Shown here: in pieces, positions 1 through 7,022 of the stretch
Layout of the letters: every line of letters begins with the position of its first letter
Position numbering within the stretch: position 1 is the first letter of the stretch
Source of the DNA: Sphingobacterium thalpophilum
GTDB lineage: Bacteria > Bacteroidota > Bacteroidia > Flavobacteriales > Flavobacteriaceae
Length of the DNA stretch: 8,315 bases
Direction: 5' to 3'
Assembly: GCA_943328865.2 (NCBI GenBank)
Contig: CALQBR020000041.1
Location: 1 to 8,315 of the forward strand
The notes under the pieces: model-generated
The model's database searches: none
What the model was told of the DNA's origin: nothing
The model's input: the letters and a program-made list of their open reading frames with translations, nothing else
Translations under genes and position numbers: made by a program

Positions 1-1071
1 ACAGACCAAAGCATAAATACCCAGAATTAGCAATGCTGCAAGGCAAAAGGCGACAATAATTACCCAATAGTATTTGAATGTTTCTTTTGTTGTTAAAAAG
101 CCAGAAATTATTAAAAATGGGGGGATCAAAACATACAGTGTAAATAAATCGATGAGTCCTATTAATACAAAAACAACCAGAAAACTAAAGAAAAAATTTA
201 GCCCGTTTAGCCTTAACAAGCTGGGTTTAATAAGGAATGCCATCGCTGGAATGGCAAAGGTCATTGCTAAATAAGTGGCTTTACTTTGTAATAAAAAATC
301 AATATTTACGGGTGTGATAGTATAAAGCAGTGCAAATGAAAAAGCCGCAATTAGAGGGCCTAAAAATTTTGATGTGGTAATTGTTCGAATAAGCCAAAAC
401 AAAATAATTGTAATCAATACAGACACCACAATCCCCATTGATTGTAAAGCAATTTCAGGACTTACATCGGTAATTTTAGCATAAAAATTCACAAATGCCA
501 GATGACCCATTTCATTGATCTCTTCAGAAAACCAATTTTGACTATCAAAATCAATCACTTTCTCTAAATCTGATATCCAGACAGTTGATAGGGAATATAA
601 ATCATATTTAAAGAAATTGTAACGACTGATGAAAGTAATTACTGTCCAAACTACTATTAAAAAAAAAAGAAAATAGCTATTTGTTTGTATCTCGCCCTTA
701 TTTGTAAAACCCAAATAACTAAAAAATGGTTGTTTGTTTTCTATCCCTTTCAAAAGTTGATGGAGAATTGATTTTACTTTTATCTTAACAACACTTTTTA
801 GGTTTTTTAAATTTCTAAACCCAATACTATCAATTGTAATAATCGTTAGTAAAATTAAAATACAGTTTATTAAATTATAAATACCCATCATTATGGTTGC
901 AAAAATCACCAAACCTATGATACTCCCATAATGAAACCATTGAAACGTAATAAATGCTACAAAATCACTTGAATTTGATTGGTTGACCCATTTCCGATTC
1001 AAATAAAATAGTAATAGTACTAGGAGGCACAGCCTAGTAAATCCGAGTAGCATAGAATTGGTCAATAGCAT
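1..1071 (-). CDS. Polytopic membrane protein, GT-C-glycosyltransferase-like (partial, C-terminus cut off)
   Basis: The minus strand is open from an ATG at 1071 to the window edge, giving 357 residues with no stop. An in-frame TAA at 1089-1087 leaves no earlier ATG. Hydrophobic segments lie near residues 8-24, 38-55, 58-79, 133-149, 212-231, 238-253, 293-317 and 337-355. A basic loop (about 80-117) is probably cytosolic. A long polar loop (about 150-210) carries acidic positions (SDLEKVIDFD at 167-176) followed by HLAFVNFYAKITDVSPE at 190-206. A polar loop with acidic residues and an 'H..hh.hhaKhT.hsP' stretch just before a transmembrane helix resembles lipid-phosphosugar-using GT-C enzymes. 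This is pattern reading, not a family match. The gene starts 2 bp after the GH114-type gene, so it is co-transcribed and probably acts on the same exopolysaccharide. Alternatives are an O-antigen-polymerase-like protein or a Pel-complex membrane subunit. A run of ten A bases lies inside at 659-668 (residues 134-138). Confidence 0.8.
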   Translation of the reverse strand, partial: MLLTNSMLLGFTRLCLLVLLLFYLNRKWVNQSNSSDFVAFITFQWFHYGSIIGLVIFATIMMGIYNLINCILILLTIITIDSIGFRNLKNLKSVVKIKVKSILHQLLKGIENKQPFFSYLGFTNKGEIQTNSYFLFFLIVVWTVITFISRYNFFKYDLYSLSTVWISDLEKVIDFDSQNWFSEEINEMGHLAFVNFYAKITDVSPEIALQSMGIVVSVLITIILFWLIRTITTSKFLGPLIAAFSFALLYTITPVNIDFLLQSKATYLAMTFAIPAMAFLIKPSLLRLNGLNFFFSFLVVFVLIGLIDLFTLYVLIPPFLIISGFLTTKETFKYYWVIIVAFCLAALLILGIYALVC

Positions 1072-1073
1072 CT

Positions 1074-1877
1074 TTAATTTGAAAATTTAGGCATCGTTTG
1101 TAAATCAATATTTCCGATAAAGCAATCAAATTTTGAGTCATTAATTCGTTTTAGAATTGCATTGTGAAGTTCCATACTATCTGCATATTCGATTAAAATT
1201 AATGGGATTTTATATTTTCTTCTTACTTGTTCTAATTCTGAAATAGTCTTTTCAAACATATTTAAATCACTTAATTTATAATTTTTATCATGGAATGTAT
1301 AATTACTCGCAACTGATTCTATGACAATAGCATCAACATATTGAGCCGTTTCACTAATGATTTGGATCCCTGCATTTTGAATAAATACATGATCTGAATA
1401 GTCATTATCAATGGTTTTTAATAGTTTTAATAAGTCTTCTTTTTGTTGGGATTGAGGGCCAAAGGAGGTGAAATTATCAATGTTGTCAAAAAACAATCCG
1501 TCATAACCAATATTTAAGGTGTTTTTTACCATTTCCATTATTTTCTCAATTGTATTTTCTGATTTTAGATTTAAATAATAACTATTCCAAATTTCATTTT
1601 TCCCAAAAGTATTTTCCTTTAAGAGATCAAAATATTTAGAATCTGCGTTGATTTCACCTAAACTTATATAGGCAACTACTTTTTTATTTTGAGATTTAAT
1701 TTTAGTGATTTCATAAATATTGTAATGTTGGGATTCCAAAACAACATAATCGTACCCTTTAATAGTTTCTGGTTCTAATCTCCCATAACAAATTAATACA
1801 GAATGCTTAACCATTGTATTGCTATTGGAGAATAAAATGGAAGGGAATATCATAAAAAAAATTTTAATAAGTCGCAT
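1074..1877 (-). CDS. Secreted GH114/TM1410-type glycoside hydrolase (PelA hydrolase-like, putative alpha-1,4-polygalactosaminidase)
   Basis: This 267-residue protein has an N-terminal export signal (R2, K5, hydrophobic core about 4-16, then SNSN), so it is probably periplasmic or released; no lipobox is visible. The rest is a single TIM-barrel-type domain with the motif series of the GH114/TM1410 group: YISLGE at 70-75, DGLFFDNID at 126-134, IQNAG at 166-170, VDAIVIESV at 181-189 and LIEYAD at 228-233. In this family the conserved Asp after the DG motif and the later conserved Glu are catalytic; the candidates here are D131 or D134, and E187. Known members cleave alpha-1,4-galactosamine polymers, and the N-terminal domain of PelA has this activity. 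Unlike PelA, there is no deacetylase domain. The start overlaps the end of the pelG-like gene by 14 bp, suggesting coupled translation, and the next gene follows after 2 bp. The likely role is trimming or releasing the polymer exported by PelG. The family call is good; the exact substrate is inferred. Confidence 0.85.
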   Translation of the reverse strand: MRLIKIFFMIFPSILFSNSNTMVKHSVLICYGRLEPETIKGYDYVVLESQHYNIYEITKIKSQNKKVVAYISLGEINADSKYFDLLKENTFGKNEIWNSYYLNLKSENTIEKIMEMVKNTLNIGYDGLFFDNIDNFTSFGPQSQQKEDLLKLLKTIDNDYSDHVFIQNAGIQIISETAQYVDAIVIESVASNYTFHDKNYKLSDLNMFEKTISELEQVRRKYKIPLILIEYADSMELHNAILKRINDSKFDCFIGNIDLQTMPKFSN

Positions 1878-3477
1878 AATAGTAATAGTCTAGTTTTTTT
1901 AAAAAATCAATATTTGCCTTGAGGGTTAGTATCATAAAAAGGAATGAGCCACAAACCATTCCTATGACACTGTATTCATATGCGATAAATCGACTAAAAA
2001 TAAATCCTATAAATCCATTTAAAAGAAATGCCAAAACAATAGCTTGTAAGGGTTTTGAAGGTTGCCTAAGGGTAAACAGATATAGTGTGTTTAACATTCC
2101 CCAAGCCAAAAAAGCATATCCTATTGCTCCTAAAACACCAACTTTAATACTAATGGGATCTATAGGATCATGAAATTGGGCTTGGTATCCCCAAGAAACA
2201 TTTAAAAGAAAATGAATCAAAATAAAAATTGCAATTGTGGTCAATATTAATATACCAACATGCTGCCAATACATTTTGGTAAGCAATTGATTAAATGACT
2301 GAGGTAAATTATATGCAGTATTTTTTTGTCCAATGTCTGAAAATTTACTGAAAGAGGCCACACCATACTCCAAAACTCCTGAAAGTAATAAGAAAACTAA
2401 AATTCCAAAATCCATTCCTAATTCGTAGTTTTTCTCAAAAAACAATAGAAACGGCAATGAACCATTTATTGAGGAGGACCAAGCTAACACCCTATCCGTG
2501 AATACAAAAAGATATAGAAAAAGTCCGTATATAAAATATTGATAATTATGGTATACTACAACTGCTGACCTAACATTGGTATTAAAATTTATTTTTTTAT
2601 CCTGAAATAATCTATAAAAGTAATGCATCAAATAGCCTTTGGAAATTACGATAGCCACAGCAATACCAATCCAATGGGTAAAATAAATCGTTGAATTTGT
2701 TTGAGTCTTAAGCAATATTGCAACGGTTGTGCCTATAAAAATTGCGAGTGATATCACCCAACGTTGTTTGATGGCATTCAATGGTGCTAAATACAATAGC
2801 AACAATCCTATCATAAAAGCATAGATTAATACTATGAATAGAAATCTAAAAGGAAAAATATGTAGAAAAAGATTACTAATTAATAGGACTGTTAATAAAA
2901 TGATAAGGGCTACTGTTCCTATTTTTAGTAGATAATTAATCGTTTTTTCGGTCATTATAAAATCTTCATGGTTCCAATAAAAAGAAGCCTGTCTACCAAT
3001 AACTTGAACAAAACCTCCTGTGGAAACTAATCCGATAATAACTCCTAAAACAACCGCAGTGGACTGTAGTAGGTTAAAGCCTACAAAAGTCCATAGAGAA
3101 AAGCCGAATAGTATAATGGCTAAAATTTGCAGAAAAACGGGTAGTAAATGAAACATTCCAAACGGATAATATTTCGTAAACATGTGGAATTTAATCGATA
3201 AATAATCGGAGACTTGAATGGTTCTTGGACTTTTTAAGGATGATTCTGTTTCTTTTTTATTTTTTATTCCTTTATGTACTTCTGAATGAGTCAGTTCCTT
3301 ATATATTAAATCCGCTAAAATAGGAATAGAAGGAACTCCAAAATCAAATTTTGTATCTATATCTCGAATTCCAAATGATTCAATAGTGGTCATTACAACT
3401 CTATTACTAACTGGTTTACCGATTTTATCTCTTATTTTTAAAATTAAAGATTCCATATTTGTATTGTGAATTTCCAT
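1864..3477 (-). CDS. pelG: PelG-like exopolysaccharide flippase with N-terminal extension
   Basis: The 537-residue protein has about twelve membrane helices (near 110-131, 138-163, 185-206, 211-231, 241-257, 263-281, 312-332, 352-372, 405-425, 445-467, 477-494 and 500-520), the number expected of PelG, a MOP-superfamily inner-membrane transporter that works with PelF. Family-like landmarks are TGGFVQVIGRQASFYW at 153-168, TDRVLAW at 327-333, and YELGMDF at 351-357 followed by a helix ending GVLEYGVASF at 367-376. Classical PelG has about 456 residues and starts almost at once with helix 1. Here about 105 soluble residues precede it, including SFGIRDIDTKFDFGVPS at 34-50, and the usual GFELR-type start is not seen. 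The gene follows pelF after 36 bp without a Shine-Dalgarno. The ATG at 3477 is used; the ATG at 3456 is possible and would remove only seven residues. The end overlaps the hydrolase gene. PelG is clear in context; the divergence leaves some doubt about the transported polymer. Confidence 0.85.
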   Translation of the reverse strand: MEIHNTNMESLILKIRDKIGKPVSNRVVMTTIESFGIRDIDTKFDFGVPSIPILADLIYKELTHSEVHKGIKNKKETESSLKSPRTIQVSDYLSIKFHMFTKYYPFGMFHLLPVFLQILAIILFGFSLWTFVGFNLLQSTAVVLGVIIGLVSTGGFVQVIGRQASFYWNHEDFIMTEKTINYLLKIGTVALIILLTVLLISNLFLHIFPFRFLFIVLIYAFMIGLLLLYLAPLNAIKQRWVISLAIFIGTTVAILLKTQTNSTIYFTHWIGIAVAIVISKGYLMHYFYRLFQDKKINFNTNVRSAVVVYHNYQYFIYGLFLYLFVFTDRVLAWSSSINGSLPFLLFFEKNYELGMDFGILVFLLLSGVLEYGVASFSKFSDIGQKNTAYNLPQSFNQLLTKMYWQHVGILILTTIAIFILIHFLLNVSWGYQAQFHDPIDPISIKVGVLGAIGYAFLAWGMLNTLYLFTLRQPSKPLQAIVLAFLLNGFIGFIFSRFIAYEYSVIGMVCGSFLFMILTLKANIDFLKKLDYYYYATY

Positions 3478-3513
3478 ATCAATTGCGAATTTATTTTGAT
3501 TTTGCTTCAGTTA

Positions 3514-5055
3514 TTAAGAAGCTTCTTGATGATTTTTCAATTGAATTAAAATGGACTTTTTTACATCCAAAACACCATTATTCATAACTTTATCATAAGC
3601 GATTTCATATTCTTTTATAAATTTTCCTATCGTAAAATTTTCAATCACCTTATTACGAGCATATTTACCCATTTGTAATCGCAAAGTATCATTTTGTAAT
3701 AATTCGATTACCCGATTTCCAATAGCTACAAAATCTTTTGGTTTGCATAAATAACCACATTTATCATCTAAAGCTTCATATACTCCGCCCACGTCAGTTG
3801 AAACAACGGGAATTCCACAACTCATGGATTCTAAAACAGTATAAGGAAAACCTTCTGAAATGGAGGTTAAGATTGAAATATCACCTTCTAAGAAGAGTAA
3901 GTGCGGGTTTTGATGAAATCCTGCTAGTTTAAAATTATCTTGTAAATTTAATTCTTGGATCAATTTTTCACATTCTTCGGTATATTCTGGTACTGCTGTA
4001 TTATCACCATACACCAAGTATTTTACATTTGGAATAACTTTTCTCACAATGTCACAAGATCGAATCATCGTGATGACATCTTTCAATTCAAAAATCCTCG
4101 CAGCAGCAACTACCGTCGGTGTCCCTCTCAAGTATTCCGGTTTTGGTCCTGGTACAAAAAGCTGATGGTCAATTCCATTATAGATAACTTCTATTTTATC
4201 GGTATTAGCACCATATAGCTTCTCCCAACTGATGTTAAACTGATTGACGGATAAAATCAAATCTGCTTTATAATAAACCAATTCAGTGATGCATTCGGAT
4301 AATTTAATAAGTAGTTTTTTTAAAAAAAAGGAATACTCAGAGGCATTGATGGCTAATAGTCGTTCTCTAATAAATACGCCATGTTCGGTAGCAATAATTG
4401 GAATTCCATATTTGTATTTTAACACTAAAGCTGGAATAATAGGAAAGCCTGAAACTGTTAAATGAGAAATATCAACTTTTGGCACATCAATAGACAAAGG
4501 CAATAAAAAGCGATACAACCAACGCATGCCAACAGTTAAGTCATATAAAGTGACCTCTTGCTCTTTTTCAGATTCGATAATTCCTGATAGAATTCGACAA
4601 AATGCATTCCAAACTAAAACACTCTTCATTGTTTTTTTATAATCATGCTTTTGGAAGAACTGCCACATCTCAAAAATGATTTGATCTATATATTCCAAAT
4701 TCCGAATCGGAGTGTAAATAGCGCTAATGAATTGCTCAAAACGTGGTAAAAAGATTTGAGCTATATAAGCGTCATCATCATTTTCTTTTTTAGCTACAAA
4801 TTGATGATATTTATTCCCGTTTTCGAGAATTTCCTCTGGTTCTAATGGGGACCACAAGGGTACTTGTATCACGTCTTTTACATTGACACTAAGTTCATAT
4901 TTTGATTTCACTTCATAATTTGCATTGATAGAATAGAGCGTGTAATTGACATTTTTTACCTGATTACATAACATATGAGCCCAAGTAGAAACACCTCCCC
5001 CATTAAATGGATATGTACCTTCCAAAATCAATAAAACATTGTATTTTTCTTTCAT
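3514..5055 (-). CDS. pelF: PelF-type GT4 glycosyltransferase
   Basis: The 513-residue length fits PelF (about 507 in Pseudomonas), the soluble cytosolic UDP-sugar-dependent glycosyltransferase that polymerises Pel. The PelF signature EGTYPFNGGGVSTW lies at 12-25. The family-specific HLTVSGFPIIPAL (198-210) and ATEHGVFIRER (222-232) come next, then a GT4 nucleotide-sugar domain: IYNGID at 291-296, R320 and K325 in ARIFELKD, and the EX7E pair E401/E409 in SEGFPYTVLESMSCG. The last motif is followed by PVVSTDVGGVYEAL at 416-429. No transmembrane helix or signal peptide is seen. PelF usually has a P-I-K-D type motif where this protein has E-L-K-D; the Lys and Asp are kept. The gene ends with tandem TAA codons and is the first of at least four genes read in the same direction (pelF, pelG-like, GH114-type, membrane protein). 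The donor sugar cannot be read from the sequence; the GH114 neighbour suggests a hexosamine polymer. Confidence 0.93.
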   Translation of the reverse strand: MKEKYNVLLILEGTYPFNGGGVSTWAHMLCNQVKNVNYTLYSINANYEVKSKYELSVNVKDVIQVPLWSPLEPEEILENGNKYHQFVAKKENDDDAYIAQIFLPRFEQFISAIYTPIRNLEYIDQIIFEMWQFFQKHDYKKTMKSVLVWNAFCRILSGIIESEKEQEVTLYDLTVGMRWLYRFLLPLSIDVPKVDISHLTVSGFPIIPALVLKYKYGIPIIATEHGVFIRERLLAINASEYSFFLKKLLIKLSECITELVYYKADLILSVNQFNISWEKLYGANTDKIEVIYNGIDHQLFVPGPKPEYLRGTPTVVAAARIFELKDVITMIRSCDIVRKVIPNVKYLVYGDNTAVPEYTEECEKLIQELNLQDNFKLAGFHQNPHLLFLEGDISILTSISEGFPYTVLESMSCGIPVVSTDVGGVYEALDDKCGYLCKPKDFVAIGNRVIELLQNDTLRLQMGKYARNKVIENFTIGKFIKEYEIAYDKVMNNGVLDVKKSILIQLKNHQEAS

Positions 5056-5130
5056 ATATTGATGAAATTTATACTCATTAGGAAACTGATCAGAGTTATA
5101 AATGTTAAAGTCTAAAAATCAATACTCTTA

Positions 5131-5161
5131 CAAAGTATTATAGAATATTAACTTAAATCAA
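5131..5161 (-). promoter_or_regulatory. Weak candidate promoter for the pelF operon
   Basis: On the minus strand TTG (5161-5159) is followed after 20 bp by ATACTTTG (5138-5131), an imperfect match to the Bacteroidota -7 consensus TAnnTTTG. This would start transcription near 5124 and leave a leader of about 70 nt before pelF, downstream of both terminator-like hairpins. The exact element TACATTTG at 5225-5218 is the rival; its -33 region is poor. Confidence 0.3.
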
Positions 5162-5186
5162 AAAGGATATATTTATAAAATTGATC

Positions 5187-5209
5187 AAAAAAAGCCTTTA
5201 TTATAAAGG
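5187..5209 (-). terminator. Terminator-like hairpin upstream of pelF
   Basis: On the minus strand CCTTTA and TAAAGG (5209-5204 and 5200-5195) form a 6-bp stem with a 3-nt loop, followed by C and seven T bases (5193-5187). The stem is short, so it may be a second helicase terminator, a leader element of the pel-like operon, or a chance AT-rich palindrome. There is no T-run on the plus strand side. Confidence 0.4.
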
Positions 5210-5321
5210 ACTACCCTCAAATGTAGATTGAAATAAAAGGAAGTGAAAATTGTTCTGATTAACGCTTTGAATAAACGATAAAATACTATAAATCAATAAT
5301 TTATTATAAATTTCATCAAAT

Positions 5322-5368
5322 AAAAAAAATCTTTTTTTAAAGCATAAATATGACTTAAAAAAAGATTT
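5322..5368 (-). terminator. Intrinsic terminator of the helicase gene
   Basis: A perfect 14-bp inverted repeat, AAATCTTTTTTTAA (5327-5340) and TTAAAAAAAGATTT (5355-5368), surrounds a 14-nt loop. Read on the minus strand it is followed by further T bases (5326-5322) and begins 38 bp after the helicase stop codon. The stem is AT-rich but long. Confidence 0.65.
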
Positions 5369-5405
5369 GGATTTTGGTGTTTTATCACCTAGGATAAACT
5401 ATGGG

Positions 5406-6944
5406 TTAGTCCTCCTCATTCATTATTTTTTCACGGTATTTTTTTCCAATTAATAGCGTTAATTTTACTTTATAATCTTCAACAAGCCATTCGCGATAAT
5501 TTTTGCTACAATGACTAAGACAATTCGCATAGCGTTTCATACGACATTCAATATCATCATGAAGCTCCCGAGCCAAAAGTTTGGCTTCATATAATTCATA
5601 AGTATTATCAACGCACATCGAAGCATGTTGGTCAATTGATTTTTCCAATACAATTTTAGATCGCAAATTTTGGGCAATCGCTAATTTGTGTTCCTCTTCA
5701 ATATTAAAAGTTACGACCACACTTTTAGCAAATTTAGCTCTTAATTCAGGAGGCATTTGGTATTTAAAATACATTTCAATTTCAATATCGTCACGCAGAT
5801 TCTCTAAATAAAATTCTGGGGATCTAAAAATATGTTGCCAATCGATTGGTGCACTCCAAAGTCCAAATCGAGCGGCATTATTTCCTAAATCAATTACTGT
5901 AAAAGTATCCTTATTGGGAAGTTTTCTAGAACCACGACCAATCATTTGGTAGTATAATGTTAGTGATTTAGTAGCGCGGTTTAGTATAATCGTTTCTACC
6001 GTTGGTTCATCAAAACCAGTGGTTAATATACCAACTGAAGTTAAAATCGCATCCGGTGTTTTATGAAACCAATGTAAAATTTCTTTGCGCTCCTCAGCAC
6101 TACTAGTATTATCTAAGTGACGAATCGCGTAACCAGCCTCTTTAAATGTTTCATAAACATATAAAGAAGTATTGATACCATTATTAAAAATTAAAGTTTT
6201 CTTACCTAATGATTTTTCGGTATAGGCATGGAGCAATTTTTCCTGCATCACCATATTCGAATACAAGTCATCAGAAGATTTTACAGTATAATCACCATTA
6301 ATACCCACCTTTAGTGAAGTCAGCCCTACATCATAACTATAGGTAATTGCTTTTGCTAAAAATCCTTTTTCAATTAAGGAACTGATAGTGTCGCCAACAA
6401 TTAGTTCGTCATAATTTTCATTCATTGGCAATTTTACATTCGAACTTAAAGGAGTCGCTGTTACCCCTAAAATAAATGCATTCTTAAAAGAGCTTAATAA
6501 TTTTCGGAAAGAATTGTAATGTGCCTCATCAATAATAACCAAACCGATATTGTCTAAATGAAGTTTTTCATCATTGATACGATTTTTTAAAGTTTCAACC
6601 ATTGCCACAAAACAGGAGTAATCGTTTTGATCGGGTAATTCTTTAATTTTGCTATTGATAATTTTATTCTTAACCTCAAATCCTTTTAACATTTTTGAGG
6701 TTTGCTTGCAAAGTTCAATTCGATGGGTTAAAACCACCACTTTTTTATCATGTTTTGATAAATATTGTCTGACAATTTCCGAAAAAATAACAGTTTTTCC
6801 TCCACCAGTTGGTAGTTGATATAACAAATGATGATTTTTAGGGGCATTATCTAAACGCTCAAAAATAGCGTCAATGTCTCCTTGTTGGTAGCTATATAGC
6901 TCCTTTTTATCTTCGATTTCTAATTCTAAATCTTTATGGGACAT
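5406..6944 (-). CDS. SF2 DEAD/DEAH (ResIII-type) ATP-dependent helicase
   Basis: From the ATG at 6944 this is a 512-residue cytosolic nucleic-acid helicase or translocase. All SF2 motifs are present: a Q-motif-like LYSYQQ at 16-21, Walker A LPTGGGKT at 44-51, VLTHRIEL at 71-78, DEAH at 139-142, TATP at 162-165, LIFNNG at 251-256, TTGFDEP at 308-314 and QMIGRGSRK at 333-341 with its arginines. The layout matches the ResIII/UvrB-like group of DEAD-type helicases rather than RNA helicases such as RhlE. Residues about 370-512 form a mostly helical, charged C-terminal part that I do not recognise, with several Cys and His (H440, C444, C466, C475, H478, C479) but no clear zinc motif. No nuclease or methylase is encoded nearby, so a restriction role is not supported. 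A longer frame starts at TTG 6968, but an exact -7 promoter element overlaps that codon, so the ATG is preferred. The biological substrate is unknown. Confidence 0.9.
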   Translation of the reverse strand: MSHKDLELEIEDKKELYSYQQGDIDAIFERLDNAPKNHHLLYQLPTGGGKTVIFSEIVRQYLSKHDKKVVVLTHRIELCKQTSKMLKGFEVKNKIINSKIKELPDQNDYSCFVAMVETLKNRINDEKLHLDNIGLVIIDEAHYNSFRKLLSSFKNAFILGVTATPLSSNVKLPMNENYDELIVGDTISSLIEKGFLAKAITYSYDVGLTSLKVGINGDYTVKSSDDLYSNMVMQEKLLHAYTEKSLGKKTLIFNNGINTSLYVYETFKEAGYAIRHLDNTSSAEERKEILHWFHKTPDAILTSVGILTTGFDEPTVETIILNRATKSLTLYYQMIGRGSRKLPNKDTFTVIDLGNNAARFGLWSAPIDWQHIFRSPEFYLENLRDDIEIEMYFKYQMPPELRAKFAKSVVVTFNIEEEHKLAIAQNLRSKIVLEKSIDQHASMCVDNTYELYEAKLLARELHDDIECRMKRYANCLSHCSKNYREWLVEDYKVKLTLLIGKKYREKIMNEED

Positions 6945-6965
6945 TGTAGGATTTAATGTTTTTTG

Positions 6966-6999
6966 CAAAAATACGCCTAAAAAAGAGTTATTGCACCAA
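6966..6999 (-). promoter_or_regulatory. Promoter of the helicase gene
   Basis: An exact Bacteroidota -7 element TATTTTTG (6973-6966) is preceded by TTG (6999-6997) with a spacing of 23 bp, at the long end of the accepted range. Transcription would start near 6960, about 16 nt before the ATG at 6944. This rules against the TTG at 6968 as the start codon. Confidence 0.5.
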
Positions 7000-7022
7000 T
7001 AAGATTCAAAATTGTAATTAAT

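Larger units (their letters stand above)
5056..5405. other. Intergenic region between the helicase gene and the pel-like operon
   Basis: This 350-bp AT-rich gap has no credible coding frame on either strand. From right to left it holds the helicase terminator (5322-5368), an exact minus-strand -7 element TACATTTG at 5225-5218, a second terminator-like hairpin (5187-5209), and a weak promoter candidate (5131-5161). It also contains a 6-bp inverted repeat AATACT/AGTATT (5121-5126/5134-5139) and the palindrome CTGATCAG at 5086-5093, 31 bp before pelF. The palindromes could be regulator sites but nothing identifies a regulator. TACATTTG lacks a good TTG partner at -33, and a transcript from it would begin with the hairpin at 5209-5195. 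Confidence 0.7.

Noticed and set aside
74..274. Plus-strand open frame of 66 codons
   Set aside because: It lies antisense to the partial membrane protein gene, which reads through without a stop and has a coherent helix pattern; the product is lysine-rich and unlike a real protein.
1919..2173. Plus-strand open frame of 84 codons
   Set aside because: Shadow on the opposite strand of the pelG-like gene, with no promoter and no family features.
3738..4218. Two plus-strand open frames (3738-3932 and 3955-4218)
   Set aside because: Both are antisense to the conserved GT4 domain of pelF and look like shadows of its codon pattern.
5121..5139. AATACT/AGTATT inverted repeat as a terminator
   Set aside because: Only a 6-bp AT-rich stem and no T-run on either side; it overlaps the weak promoter candidate and may be chance.
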